Assembly: GCA_900540945.1 (NCBI GenBank)
Contig: UQHQ01000017.1
Coordinates: forward strand, 1-43,328
Direction: 5' to 3'
From: an uncultured Collinsella sp.
GTDB taxonomy: Bacteria > Actinomycetota > Coriobacteriia > Coriobacteriales > Coriobacteriaceae
Length of the DNA stretch: 43,328 nt
Each line of letters starts with the position of its first letter. Position 1 is the first letter of the stretch. Below the pieces are notes generated by a model. That model saw only the letters and a program-made list of their open reading frames with translations. It had not been told where the DNA came from and searched no databases. Positions 15,101 through 24,144 of the stretch are shown here, piece by piece. Made by a program: the position numbers and the translations under genes.

Positions 15101-16374
15101 CGCTCAAGACGTGGTGCGATACGGGCCGGCAGCTTTGCCACAATACGAACGCCGCCCTCAAGATATTCCTCGTGCAGAAGGGTTCCCTGTTCGTGCACGA
15201 GCGTGATTAAAGCGCCCTCTCGATACGGGATATCGGCCGAGAGCAACACGTCTGTAGCGGCCGCTTCACGAGCGATGCGGTCGACTAAGTCATCAAGACC
15301 CTCACCCGTCTGAGCCGAGAACAGCACCGCCTCGGGATAGCGTCGGCGGAAGCTCAAGCGGTCGACGCTATCGAGCAGATCAATTTTATTGAACACAGTA
15401 AGCGTCAGGCGCTCACCGGCACCAATCTCGTCAAGGACACGATCAACCGCCTCGAGCTGACGCTCGTAATCCTCATCGGAAGCGTCTACAACTTTAAGAA
15501 TCAAATCGGCGCCGAGCACCTCGGAAAGCGTAGATTTAAACGCGTCGACCAGGCCATGGGGCAGCTTTTGAATAAAGCCGACGGTATCGGTGATCGTCAT
15601 GCCACGGCCACCGGGCAAACGGTACGAGCGCGTTGTAGGATCGAGCGTGGCAAACAGCTTATCCTGCGAAAGTACCGTGGATCCCGTCAAACGATTAAGC
15701 AACGTCGACTTGCCGGCATTGGTGTAGCCAGCCAACGCCACGCGAAACGCCGGCGATTCAATACGGCTTTTCGATTGCACATCGCGACGTTGTTCAACCT
15801 GTTTCAGTTCGCGTCGAAGCGCAGCGATCTTATTGCGAATCAGGCGACGGTCGACCTCGAGCTGGCTTTCGCCCTGGCCAAAACGCGATCCAATGCCGCC
15901 ACGCGTCTGTTCCTTGGCAAGATGGCTCCACATACCTCGCAGACGAGGCAGCAGATACTGCAACTGTGCCAGCTGAACCTGTAAGCGGCCCTCACGCGTC
16001 TGGGCATGCAGGCCAAAGATATCCAAAATCAACGCCGTACGGTCAATAATCTTGACCGGTTCGCCCACGGCTTTCTCAAGATAGGACTGCTGTGAGGGCG
16101 TCAGGTCGTCGTCGAAGATAACAACATCCGCATCCATGCGATGCACCAAGCCGCACAGCTCCTCGACCTTGCCAGAACCGATAAACGATTTGGGATAGGG
16201 TTTGACCAGGCGCTGAGACAAGCGTGCCACGCATTGGGCCCCAGCAGTGTGGGCTAGACGCTCGAGCTCGTCGAGCGAACGGTCGAGCGGCCAGGCGTTA
16301 TCGCGCCACTCGACACCAACCAAGATGGCGCGCTCAGGTTCAGGCGCCGTGGGGACCAAAGGGAAACGAGCCAT
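15085..16374 (-). CDS. GTPase HflX
   Basis: A 429-residue GTPase that binds 50S subunits and splits stalled or idle ribosomes under stress. The N-terminal HflX domain (about 15-180) ends in the Gly-rich RGGIGSRFGQGESQLEVDRR. The G domain has G1 GYTNAGKS near 215, G3 DTVGFI and G4 NKID. A C-terminal domain of about 60 residues follows. Its ATG shares one base with the miaA stop (TAATG), so it is coupled to miaA. The miaA-hflX order is widespread in bacteria. Confidence 0.95.
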   Translation of the reverse strand: MARFPLVPTAPEPERAILVGVEWRDNAWPLDRSLDELERLAHTAGAQCVARLSQRLVKPYPKSFIGSGKVEELCGLVHRMDADVVIFDDDLTPSQQSYLEKAVGEPVKIIDRTALILDIFGLHAQTREGRLQVQLAQLQYLLPRLRGMWSHLAKEQTRGGIGSRFGQGESQLEVDRRLIRNKIAALRRELKQVEQRRDVQSKSRIESPAFRVALAGYTNAGKSTLLNRLTGSTVLSQDKLFATLDPTTRSYRLPGGRGMTITDTVGFIQKLPHGLVDAFKSTLSEVLGADLILKVVDASDEDYERQLEAVDRVLDEIGAGERLTLTVFNKIDLLDSVDRLSFRRRYPEAVLFSAQTGEGLDDLVDRIAREAAATDVLLSADIPYREGALITLVHEQGTLLHEEYLEGGVRIVAKLPARIAPRLERYRTE

Positions 16375-17312
16375 TAGGCAGCCTCGATGCGACGGTAAAT
16401 ATCATTAACGACCTCATCGATCGTAAACTCATCCATATCGAACCACACGATGCGATCGTCACGCTTAAACCAGGAAAGCTGGCGCTTGGCATAGCGACGT
16501 GAACGCATCTTGATAAGCTCACGGGCCTCATCCATGGTAATAGCGCCACGCAAGGCATCAATAATCTCTTTGTAACCAATTGCCTGCATCGACGTGAGCG
16601 CATCGCCCAGGCCCTGGTCCATAAGGCCACGGACCTCATCAACCAGTCCCTGCTCAAACATAAGGTCGACACGCAGGTTAATGCGCTCATAGAGCACTTC
16701 ACGACTACGCGTCAGACCAAACCACAAGGCATGATAACGCTCACGCGGAACACTGAATTTCGACTTCTGCTGGGCATATGACACGCCATCATCGTGCATC
16801 TCGAGCGCACGAATCACACGACGCACGTTATGGGGATGAATCACGGCAGCTGATTCGGGGTCGCGCTCGGCAAGCAGGGCATGCAATGCTTCCTCGCCAA
16901 TGCGCTCGGCAAGCTCCTGATAGCCCACGCGGCGTTCGTCCTCGAGTTCTCCCGAAGGAAAATCCATTTCATCGAGAGCGGCCTTGAGATACAAGCCCGT
17001 ACCGCCGCAAAAGACCGGAAGACGCTGCTCGCCAAGCAAACGCTCGACATGTGCTCGGGCGTCCGACTGGTAGAGCGCAGCAGAATACGCGACGCCGGGA
17101 TCCACGATATCGATAAGGCGCAGAGGTGCCGAGCACTCCTCAGGCATCATTTTGGCCGTACCGATGTCCATGCCGCGATAGATTTGCATCGCGTCACACG
17201 ACAACACTTCGGACGAAAGACGAGCGGCCAGGCGGTCGGCAACATCGCTTTTGCCGACCGCCGTCGGACCGACAATCGCTACGGCAGAAAGGCTTGCACC
17301 GGGGGAAATCAT
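16374..17312 (-). CDS. tRNA dimethylallyltransferase MiaA
   Basis: A 312-residue enzyme that adds a dimethylallyl group to N6 of A37 in tRNAs reading UNN codons, the substrate for MiaB. P-loop GPTAVGKS at 15-22, then SCDAMQIYRGMDIGTAK and DIVDPG typical of MiaA, and the insertion domain with RRVIRALEM. The start at 17312 (MISPGASL) is chosen because it overlaps the miaB stop by one base (TAATG); a longer in-frame start at 17351 lies inside miaB. It works directly with the upstream gene in the same pathway. Confidence 0.95.
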   Translation of the reverse strand: MISPGASLSAVAIVGPTAVGKSDVADRLAARLSSEVLSCDAMQIYRGMDIGTAKMMPEECSAPLRLIDIVDPGVAYSAALYQSDARAHVERLLGEQRLPVFCGGTGLYLKAALDEMDFPSGELEDERRVGYQELAERIGEEALHALLAERDPESAAVIHPHNVRRVIRALEMHDDGVSYAQQKSKFSVPRERYHALWFGLTRSREVLYERINLRVDLMFEQGLVDEVRGLMDQGLGDALTSMQAIGYKEIIDALRGAITMDEARELIKMRSRRYAKRQLSWFKRDDRIVWFDMDEFTIDEVVNDIYRRIEAA

Positions 17313-18682
17313 TAGCGAGGCTCGCCCACGACGGAGCCAGACAGATACCACGTCTTGGCGACATCAATATCAACATCGACGATCTTGCCGATAAGCTGAT
17401 CGATGCTATAGCCAGCAGGAATCGGCGCATGCACCGTCTGGTTCTTAGGGCTCTTGCCCAGAAGGACAGCGTCGTTCTTCTTGCTCGTACCCTCAATAAG
17501 TGCAGGCACCACGGTGTGAAGTTCGCCCTGGTTATACTCGTGTGCCGTCGTCTCGATAACCTTGACCAGACGGTTAAAGCGCTCAAGGATAACCTCATGC
17601 GGGGTGGGATCATAAATCTCAGCTGCCGGGGTACCGGCGCGCTTGGAGTAAATAAACGTGTAGGCTTGGGCATAGCGCACAGTCTCGGCAAGCGACAGCG
17701 TCTGCTCAAAGTCTTCCTCGGTCTCGCCCGGGAAACCCACGATGATATCGGTCGAAAGCGCAATATCGGGCATACGCTTACGAATACGATCGACCAGGCC
17801 CAAATAATCCTCGCGCGTATAACGACGATTCATCTCTTTAAGAATGCGCGTGGAGCCCGACTGAACGGCCAGGTGAAGCTGCGGCATGACGGCAGGCGTC
17901 TCGGCCATAGCATCAATGGTCTCGGGCAGCAGATCCTTAGGATGAGAAGAGGTAAAGAAGATACGCTCTACGCCCGTATCGCCCACGGCGCGCAGCAGAT
18001 CGGCAAAACGAGGCTTACCAAAGAGATCGCGACCGTAGGAGTTAACGTTTTGGCCCAGCAGCGTAATCTCGCGCACGCCCTGGCGCACGAGCCCGGTCAC
18101 CTCATCGACAATCTCCTCGAAGGGACGGCTCTTCTCACGACCACGGACGTAGGGCACGATGCAGTACGTACAGAAGTTGTTGCAGCCCGTCATAATGGGC
18201 ACCCATGCGTGATACTGCGTCTCGCGATGCCACGGCATACTCATGGCGTCGGTATCCTCATGCTCATTCGTGCGGATATGGCGCTTGCCATCCAAAAACG
18301 CCTCGGCGATAAGCTCGGCCACGTGAGCAATAGAATGGGTGCCAAAAATGACGTTGACGTTATCGACGTTGGTGAGCAAGCCCTCACCATCACGCTGGGC
18401 GATGCAGCCGCCCACGGCGACAACACGCTTACCCGAAGGCGAAGGAGGAAGGCTCTTGCAGGAATTGCACTGACCATACAGGCGCGTATCGGCAGCCTCG
18501 CGCACACAGCACGTCATGAACACGACAATATCGGCATGCTCGGGATCGAGCGCCATAAGACAGCCATACGAATCGAGCAAGCCACTCACGCGCTCGGAGT
18601 CGTGCTGGTTCATCTGGCAGCCGAATGTGCGGATAAAGTAGGTTTTACCGGCAAGAATATCGCGTACGGAACGCTGATCCAT
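17312..18682 (-). CDS. tRNA-2-methylthio-N6-dimethylallyladenosine synthase MiaB
   Basis: A 456-residue radical-SAM methylthiotransferase that converts i6A37 to ms2i6A37. N-terminal UPF0004 domain with auxiliary-cluster cysteines Cys22 (FGCQMNQ), Cys58/59 (MTCCVRE) and Cys93 (GGCIAQ). Radical-SAM CxxxCxxC is Cys167, Cys171 and Cys174 (CNNFCTYC). A C-terminal TRAM domain (about 385-450) follows. Start ATG 18682 (MDQRSV) has AGGA upstream; the in-frame start at 18730 has no support. Coupled to miaA. This is one of three methylthiotransferases in the window. Confidence 0.95.
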   Translation of the reverse strand: MDQRSVRDILAGKTYFIRTFGCQMNQHDSERVSGLLDSYGCLMALDPEHADIVVFMTCCVREAADTRLYGQCNSCKSLPPSPSGKRVVAVGGCIAQRDGEGLLTNVDNVNVIFGTHSIAHVAELIAEAFLDGKRHIRTNEHEDTDAMSMPWHRETQYHAWVPIMTGCNNFCTYCIVPYVRGREKSRPFEEIVDEVTGLVRQGVREITLLGQNVNSYGRDLFGKPRFADLLRAVGDTGVERIFFTSSHPKDLLPETIDAMAETPAVMPQLHLAVQSGSTRILKEMNRRYTREDYLGLVDRIRKRMPDIALSTDIIVGFPGETEEDFEQTLSLAETVRYAQAYTFIYSKRAGTPAAEIYDPTPHEVILERFNRLVKVIETTAHEYNQGELHTVVPALIEGTSKKNDAVLLGKSPKNQTVHAPIPAGYSIDQLIGKIVDVDIDVAKTWYLSGSVVGEPR

Positions 18683-18747
18683 GAGCTTACATCCTAACGA
18701 TGGTATCGACGGGGCGCATAGGTAGTACAAGCGTGCAGATGGCTCGC

Positions 18748-19065
18748 TTACGCAACGGGCTTAACGTCATCCATGACAACGTTATCCATAGCAGCCCGAT
18801 TAATCTGGTGAACGTAGATAGAGAGACGAATTGCCGTGCGCGACTCTCCGTTAATAAGAATGTCGGAAAACACCGGCGCGCAGGAGACATCAAAGCCGGT
18901 CGGAATCAGAAAGCCGCGCGCAATGGCAACGGCCTTGATGGCCTGGTTGACGGCACCGGCACCGACGCATTGAATGTTGACGGGGACGCCATCTTTGACC
19001 ATGCCGGCAATGGCGCCGGCAACGGACGCGGGCGATGATTTGCTTGATACCTTCAGGCAATCCAT
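18748..19065 (-). CDS. Stage V sporulation protein S (SpoVS) family
   Basis: A 105-residue small Alba-like protein. Nearly the whole length matches SpoVS: VSSKSSPASVAGAIAG, GAGAVNQAIKAVAIARGF and NGESRTAIRLSIYV. In Bacillus SpoVS affects septation and spore coat; in non-spore-formers it is a probable nucleic-acid-binding protein of unknown role. Start ATG 19065 follows AGGAG. It carries about 15 extra C-terminal residues. It sits between the GHKL ATPase and miaB, close to rny, as SpoVS often does. No sporulation genes are in the window. Confidence 0.9.
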   Translation of the reverse strand: MDCLKVSSKSSPASVAGAIAGMVKDGVPVNIQCVGAGAVNQAIKAVAIARGFLIPTGFDVSCAPVFSDILINGESRTAIRLSIYVHQINRAAMDNVVMDDVKPVA

Positions 19066-19139
19066 GAAGAAACTCCTGCGTTTAAAAGTACGTTTTAACT
19101 GCAATAACTGTATCGTACCGAGCGGACTCGGTAAAGATT

Positions 19140-20225
19140 TTATTCCTCTTTGGCAAGATCGAACGTCACCGTGATGCGATCACGCGAAACGCGAATCTTA
19201 GGGTCGCCGCACAGATTGAGGTAATACCGGGCAGCGAGGTCGTTAAAGTCACGCTCGACCGCACGCGAAAACTGCGCCATATCATCCTTGGCGATACGAA
19301 GGCCTCGACGGTCCTTGGCAAGATCGATGGGAGCCGGCGCATGAGAGGTGGAGTCGCGCTCGCGCAGCAGACGCGCAGTCACGCCGCGAACGGGCTTAAT
19401 CTGACCCGACAGAATTCGGTGGGCAGTGCGCTCGGACATCTCAAGGCCCAGACCGGAGCAGATCCGGATAAAGTCCTCGGCATCCGAGGCAAGGCCCAAG
19501 CGATCGATAACTGGAAGCTCGCACTCGTCATCGATAAAGAGCAGGCGCGACGTATCGAGACGACTCGAAGCCTGAGCGTACAGGGTCGCAGCGATCTCGG
19601 ACGGAGAGCCCAGATACACATCGCAGCAACGCAGCTCCTCAAGGGCAAACTCACAGGCCGCGCGAATGATGTTGTGGGGGCCGCGAGCACATACATAGCG
19701 GCCGTCTTCGTCTTTAACCGCCTGAGGCCAGCTCGACTGGTCGGCGCGCTCACCCAAGCGTTCGGTGGCAACGCGCACCTTAAACGAAGAGCCCAAATCG
19801 ACGCCCGATGAAACAACGCGCGCCTCATCCGTGTTCTGCTTGATAGAGAACAGCGCCATACCACGACCGTGAACACCCCAACGGTCCATTTTCATGCTCT
19901 CGAGCTTGGAAGTGACACGAGCATCGAAGATACGCTCCTGCATATCCTGCGGCACACCAGAACCGTTATCCAGGAAGAGGAGGGTGCGAACACCCTCCTC
20001 CTTGGTCGTGGCAAGATAGACCTTATCGGCTCCGGCATCGCGAGCATTACGCAGCATCTCGATGACAATGTCCTCTACATGCTGAATGTCATGCTTGGCC
20101 TGACGGCGCTCGGCCTCCGAAACTCGGAGGCGGACATACCCCTCGCCAAGGTTTTCCTCGACGCGAAGGTTGCCCTCCCCCGACATCGACGCGATAAATG
20201 AGATGAGCTCGTTCGCGTCGTTCAT
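19140..20225 (-). CDS. GHKL-type ATP-binding protein of unknown function
   Basis: A 361-residue protein. Residues about 45-150 are a GHKL (Hsp90/MutL/histidine-kinase-like) ATPase: N box EMLRNARDAGA (Glu57, Asn60, Asp63), G1 DNGSGVP (Asp86) and G2 GVHGRGMALFS (117-127). There is no histidine phospho-acceptor and no membrane segment, so it looks more like a MutL/Hsp90-type conformational ATPase than a sensor kinase. Residues about 150-361 match no family I recognise. It begins one base after the rny stop (TAA-C-ATG) with a poor ribosome site, so it depends on coupling to rny; a GTG at 20249 inside rny is an alternative start. A link to RNA decay or SpoVS is inferred only from position. Confidence 0.7.
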   Translation of the reverse strand: MNDANELISFIASMSGEGNLRVEENLGEGYVRLRVSEAERRQAKHDIQHVEDIVIEMLRNARDAGADKVYLATTKEEGVRTLLFLDNGSGVPQDMQERIFDARVTSKLESMKMDRWGVHGRGMALFSIKQNTDEARVVSSGVDLGSSFKVRVATERLGERADQSSWPQAVKDEDGRYVCARGPHNIIRAACEFALEELRCCDVYLGSPSEIAATLYAQASSRLDTSRLLFIDDECELPVIDRLGLASDAEDFIRICSGLGLEMSERTAHRILSGQIKPVRGVTARLLRERDSTSHAPAPIDLAKDRRGLRIAKDDMAQFSRAVERDFNDLAARYYLNLCGDPKIRVSRDRITVTFDLAKEE

Positions 20226-20226
20226 G

Positions 20227-21777
20227 TTATTTAGCGATATCGACGGCACGGCTCTCGCGAATCACGACAACGCGAACCTGACCGGGATACTCCATCTCTT
20301 CCTCGATCTGATGGGCGATATCGTGCGCAAGCACCGTGGACTGGGCATCGGAGATCTTGTCAGGCTGAACCATGACATGAACCTCGCGACCGGCCTGCAT
20401 GGCATAGGTACGCTCGACGCCGTCGTGAGAGTTGGCAATCTCCTCGAGCTTCTCAAGACGCTTGATGTAGTTCTCGGCCGACTCGCGGCGGGCACCGGGA
20501 CGAGAAGCAGAAACGGCATCGGCAGCCTGGACCAGAACGTCGAGCACCGTGTTGGGGTCGACATCGGCATGATGGGCTTCGATCGCGTGGACGATAACGG
20601 GCTTCTCGCCATAACGGCGGGCAAGCTCGGCGCCAATGACAGCATGCGGACCCTCAACATCATGGTCGATGGCCTTGCCCAGGTCGTGCAGAAGACCGGC
20701 GCGCTTGGCGGTCACAACATCCAGACCAAGCTCGGAGGCCATAACGCCGCACAGGTCGGAGACCTCAAGCGAGTGCTGCAGAACGTTCTGGCCAAACGAA
20801 GTGCGGTAGCGAAGAGCACCCAGGGTCTTGACGATCTCGGGATGCAGGTCGTGGATACCGGTATCGAAGGCGGCCTGCTCGCCGGCCTCGCGCACACGCT
20901 GCTGAACCAAATCGGCGGCCTTGTGATACATCTCCTCGATGCGGGCGGGGTGAATACGACCGTCGGCAATGAGGTTCTCGAGCGCCACGCGGGCGGTCTC
21001 ACGACGGACTGGATCGAAGCTCGAGAGTACAACGGTCTCGGGAGTATCATCAATCACGAGGTTGACGCCGGACACCTGCTCGAAGGTGCGGATGTTGCGA
21101 CCCTCGCGACCGATAATGCGACCCTTGAGGTCATCGGAGGGAATATGAACGGAAGTGACGGTGACCTCGGCGGTATGGTCGGCGGCGCAACGCTGAATCG
21201 CCAGGGAGAGAATCTCCTGGGCGGTCTTATGGCACTCGGCGCGGACCTGCTGCTCGGACTCGCGGATGATGGTGGCCGCCTCGTGGGTAACCTCGCCGCG
21301 GACCTTGTCGAGCAGCTCCTTGTGAGCATCCTCGCGCGTAAGGTCGGCAATACGCTCGAGCTCGGAAGTCTGCTTGGCGCAGAGCTCCTCAAGCTCGCGA
21401 GAGCGCTTCTCGACCTGACCGGCCTGGCTGGACAGCTGGTGCTCGCGTTTATCGAGCGCATCGTTGCGACGATCGAGCGATTCCTCGCGCTGCATCACGC
21501 GGTTTTCGAGCGTGCGAATCTCGCTCTTACGCTGCTTGTCCTCGGCCTCGGCGGCCTGCTTGTTCTTGATGATCTCTTCCTTGGCCTCGAGCAGAGCCTC
21601 TTTTTTGAGGGTCTCGGCCTGACGCTTTGCATCACCGATCAGGGACTCTGCCTGCGCGTGTGCCGACTGAATCTTTTCGTCGGCCTCGTGAAGACTACCC
21701 TGCTTGGCGGTGCGCATGTAGGCAATGGCGGCGATGGCACCCAAAACGAGGCCAACGAGCGCTGCAATGATAGGCAT
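20227..21777 (-). CDS. Ribonuclease Y
   Basis: A 516-residue membrane-anchored endoribonuclease that starts mRNA decay. N-terminal membrane segment (1-22), long charged coiled coil (about 30-195), KH domain with VHIPSDDLKGRIIGREGRNIR, then the HD domain with catalytic His-Asp (GLLHDLGKAID) and HHAD. Length is typical. Start ATG 21777 follows AGGAG by 5-6 nt; a GTG two codons earlier overlaps that site. A consensus -35 promoter lies about 170 bp upstream. With RNase J and PNPase also here, the window encodes most of a Gram-positive RNA degradosome. Confidence 0.97.
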   Translation of the reverse strand: MPIIAALVGLVLGAIAAIAYMRTAKQGSLHEADEKIQSAHAQAESLIGDAKRQAETLKKEALLEAKEEIIKNKQAAEAEDKQRKSEIRTLENRVMQREESLDRRNDALDKREHQLSSQAGQVEKRSRELEELCAKQTSELERIADLTREDAHKELLDKVRGEVTHEAATIIRESEQQVRAECHKTAQEILSLAIQRCAADHTAEVTVTSVHIPSDDLKGRIIGREGRNIRTFEQVSGVNLVIDDTPETVVLSSFDPVRRETARVALENLIADGRIHPARIEEMYHKAADLVQQRVREAGEQAAFDTGIHDLHPEIVKTLGALRYRTSFGQNVLQHSLEVSDLCGVMASELGLDVVTAKRAGLLHDLGKAIDHDVEGPHAVIGAELARRYGEKPVIVHAIEAHHADVDPNTVLDVLVQAADAVSASRPGARRESAENYIKRLEKLEEIANSHDGVERTYAMQAGREVHVMVQPDKISDAQSTVLAHDIAHQIEEEMEYPGQVRVVVIRESRAVDIAK

Positions 21778-21943
21778 GCTCACTCCTTTTTATGGATTCG
21801 TTACACAGCAAAGCGAACCGTCCTTACGAACGGCTCGCGACATTTGAGTAATATGGGCGCAGCTTATGCGGGTCGGATACAGATAAACATATAAACAAAC
21901 TCATCACAGATGAGCACATATCACAGAGCAAATGACAGTAAAT

Positions 21944-21972
21944 ATCCTACGTTGAACCGCAACAACTGTCAA
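21944..21972 (-). promoter_or_regulatory. Putative promoter of rny
   Basis: On the minus strand TTGACA (21967-21972) is a perfect -35 and TAGGAT (21944-21949) a fair -10, spacer 17 nt. It implies a 5' untranslated region of roughly 160 nt before rny. The rest of the 21778-22034 gap holds no gene. Confidence 0.6.
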
Positions 21973-22034
21973 ATAAACGCACCCGGCACGGCGCCAATCG
22001 AGCGGAGAACGGCAGGGGCGTAACGGGCGAACGC

Positions 22035-22727
22035 TTATACGGCGCATTCCTCGCTTAAGGCATCGAGGCGCGCCTTAACGGCATCGGCGGCGATGTGATA
22101 CGAGAAGCCTTTACCCATCAAAAATCTGACGAGCTTTTCGAATGCACGGACCTCGGGGACGCGACGTTTAGCGAGCAAGGCCGAAGCGCGGGCCAAGTCG
22201 TCATCCACGGCAAAATATGCCTCGGGATACCCGGGGATATCGTCAAGCACGACATGACGACGCTTGAGCTCAACCTCGATCTTGCGCTGTCCCCAGCCGC
22301 GACGTTTGCGCTCTTCGATAAAGTACGAGCAAAAACGGTTCTCGTCCAAAAACCGATACTCGGTCGCTCGAGCAACCGCAAAATCGATCGCGGGCTGTCG
22401 AAAGCCATAGCGCGCCAACTTATCGCGCACCTCGCCCGTGGCATGATCGCGGCGCGAAAGCATCTCGGTCACCATGGTGAGTGCACATTTGCGTTCGATA
22501 AGCTGCACCGCCTCGCGAAAGTCATCCCAATCACAGGGAAGATCGGGGCGGTTCTTAACGTACAGGCGCGCCACGCGCACGGGAATCCAAATGGAACGTT
22601 CGAAACCGCCCTCGAGATCGCAATCGATATGCGCGCAGGGCTTTTTAGACGCATAACCACTCGAGAACGAAGAGGCCGCCTTCTTATCAGGAAAGACGAC
22701 CGTAGCCTCGGTCACCGTATACGACAT
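22035..22727 (-). CDS. Regulatory protein RecX
   Basis: A 230-residue RecA modulator that limits filament growth. The RecX three-helix repeats are visible from about residue 85: LTMVTEMLSRRDHATGEVRDKL, then YRFLDENRFCSYFIEERKRRGWG and IEVELKRRHV. The N-terminal about 75 residues are an extension with no clear match. It begins 11 nt after the recA stop, so it is in the SOS-controlled recA transcript. Confidence 0.9.
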   Translation of the reverse strand: MSYTVTEATVVFPDKKAASSFSSGYASKKPCAHIDCDLEGGFERSIWIPVRVARLYVKNRPDLPCDWDDFREAVQLIERKCALTMVTEMLSRRDHATGEVRDKLARYGFRQPAIDFAVARATEYRFLDENRFCSYFIEERKRRGWGQRKIEVELKRRHVVLDDIPGYPEAYFAVDDDLARASALLAKRRVPEVRAFEKLVRFLMGKGFSYHIAADAVKARLDALSEECAV

Positions 22728-22738
22728 GTCGGCATCCG

Positions 22739-23887
22739 CTACTCGTCGTCATCGTCGAGCATTGCGGAGCCATCGATGGCGTACAGCTCATCAAACTCCT
22801 CGGGGGCGGGCTGATCGGTCAACTCAACCTCAGAGGGGGCATCGTCGTCATACTCAAGACCGCAGGCAAGGCGAACCTTGTGCTCGATCTCGTCGGCGCA
22901 ATCGGGGTGCTCGCGCAGGAACGTCTTGGCGGCCTCGCGACCATTGCCGAGCTTGTCCTCGCCATAGGCAAACCAGGACCCCATCTTTTTGCAGATGCCG
23001 CACTCGACGGCCATATCCAGAATCGAGCCCTCTTTGGAGATGCCGGTGCCGTACATGATGTCAAACTCGGCCGAACGGAACGGAGCCGCCACCTTGTTCT
23101 TAACGACCTTGGCACGAACGCGATTGCCGATAACCTCGTCCTTGAGCTTGATGGTATCGATTTTGCGAATATCGATTCGCACGGAAGAGAAGAACTTGAG
23201 CGCGCGGCCGCCCGTGGTGGTCTCGGGGTTGCCGAACATGACGCCGATCTTCTCGCGCAGCTGGTTAATGAAGATGCAGGTCGTGTTGGACTTGGCAAGC
23301 GAGCCGGCGAGCTTGCGGAGTGCCTGGCTCATCAAGCGAGCCTGCAGACCCACCGTCGTGTCACCGATCTCGCCCTCGATCTCGGCACGTGGAGTCAAGG
23401 CGGCAACAGAGTCGACGACGATGGCGTCGATGGCACCTGAGCGCACAAGCATATCGACGATCTCGAGCGCCTGCTCGCCCGTATCGGGCTGGGAAATGAG
23501 GACCTCATCGATATCAACACCGATGCGCGCGGCATAGGTGGGATCAAGCGCGTGCTCGGCATCGATAAATGCAACGACGCCGCCCATGGCCTGTGCTTCT
23601 GCAAGAATCTCGAGCGAAAGCGTCGTCTTACCGGAGGACTCGGGACCATAAATCTCGACGATACGGCCGCGCGGCACGCCGCCGATACCCAAGGCGGCAT
23701 CGAGCGCCAGAGAGCCCGTCGGAATAGCCTCGACCTCGAGCTCCGGACCGCCGTCGCCATACCTCATGATAGAGCCCTGGCCGAACTTCTTCTCGATCTC
23801 GGCCTTGGTGGTGGCGATCATCTCATCGCGCTCTTTACCCGTCGTGCGTGCATGAACGGTACGTACGGGACCTGAATTCTTGGCCAT
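22739..23887 (-). CDS. Recombinase RecA
   Basis: A 382-residue ATP-dependent strand-exchange protein and co-protease for LexA. Walker A GPESSGKT at 81-88, then FIDAEHALDP, the Walker B region AIVVDSVAAL and loop-2 region with FINQLREKIGVMFGNPETTTGG. The tail is acidic (ending MLDDDDE), as is usual. Start ATG 23887 follows GGAGGG. It has its own SOS-controlled promoter and is co-transcribed with recX. Confidence 0.99.
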   Translation of the reverse strand: MAKNSGPVRTVHARTTGKERDEMIATTKAEIEKKFGQGSIMRYGDGGPELEVEAIPTGSLALDAALGIGGVPRGRIVEIYGPESSGKTTLSLEILAEAQAMGGVVAFIDAEHALDPTYAARIGVDIDEVLISQPDTGEQALEIVDMLVRSGAIDAIVVDSVAALTPRAEIEGEIGDTTVGLQARLMSQALRKLAGSLAKSNTTCIFINQLREKIGVMFGNPETTTGGRALKFFSSVRIDIRKIDTIKLKDEVIGNRVRAKVVKNKVAAPFRSAEFDIMYGTGISKEGSILDMAVECGICKKMGSWFAYGEDKLGNGREAAKTFLREHPDCADEIEHKVRLACGLEYDDDAPSEVELTDQPAPEEFDELYAIDGSAMLDDDDE

Positions 23888-23917
23888 GAATAGCCCTCCT
23901 CTTAACAACCTGAAACG

Positions 23918-23946
23918 ATAATAAACGAACGGCTGTTCGTGGTCAA
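23918..23946 (-). promoter_or_regulatory. recA promoter with SOS box in the spacer
   Basis: On the minus strand TTGACC (23941-23946) and TATTAT (23918-23923) with exactly 17 nt between them. The spacer contains GAACAGCCGTTC (23927-23938), a perfect GAAC-N4-GTTC LexA site extended to ACGAAC...GTTCGT. LexA bound here would occlude polymerase. Confidence 0.88.
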
Positions 23947-23985
23947 CCGTTCTGAATCATCATATGCACCTGAACATTCCAAAAC

Positions 23986-24018
23986 CCGACCAAACGCCGA
24001 CCAATCACCGACCAAACG
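23986..24018. repeat. Three tandem 11-bp repeats upstream of the recA promoter
   Basis: CCGACCAAACG, CCGACCAATCA and CCGACCAAACG follow one another without gaps. A degenerate fourth unit (CCGCCAATCAC) comes about 10 bp later. They begin about 40 bp upstream of the recA -35. An 11-bp spacing puts each unit on nearly the same face of DNA, as with an activator or architectural protein array. Function unknown. Confidence 0.7.
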
Positions 24019-24113
24019 CTTGACCCCGCCAATCACAAATACGAGTGCGCGAGCAAATTTATGCCATGTACCAGCGCAAACGTAATTCCGGTCAAAGGTC
24101 CCTATCTCCACAA

Positions 24114-24137
24114 TTAAGGGGCCCTAAGGCCCCTTAA
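24114..24137 (-). terminator. Hairpin after cinA, possible terminator
   Basis: TTAAGGGGCC and GGCCCCTTAA pair perfectly over 10 bp around a 4-nt loop, 8 nt beyond the cinA stop. The minus strand continues TTGTGG, so the U-run is poor; the stem may protect the 3' end rather than terminate strongly. Confidence 0.6.
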
Positions 24138-24144
24138 ACCACGT

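Noticed and set aside
23986..24018. CRISPR-like repeats
   Set aside because: Units are 11 bp, contiguous, without spacers, and no cas gene is near.
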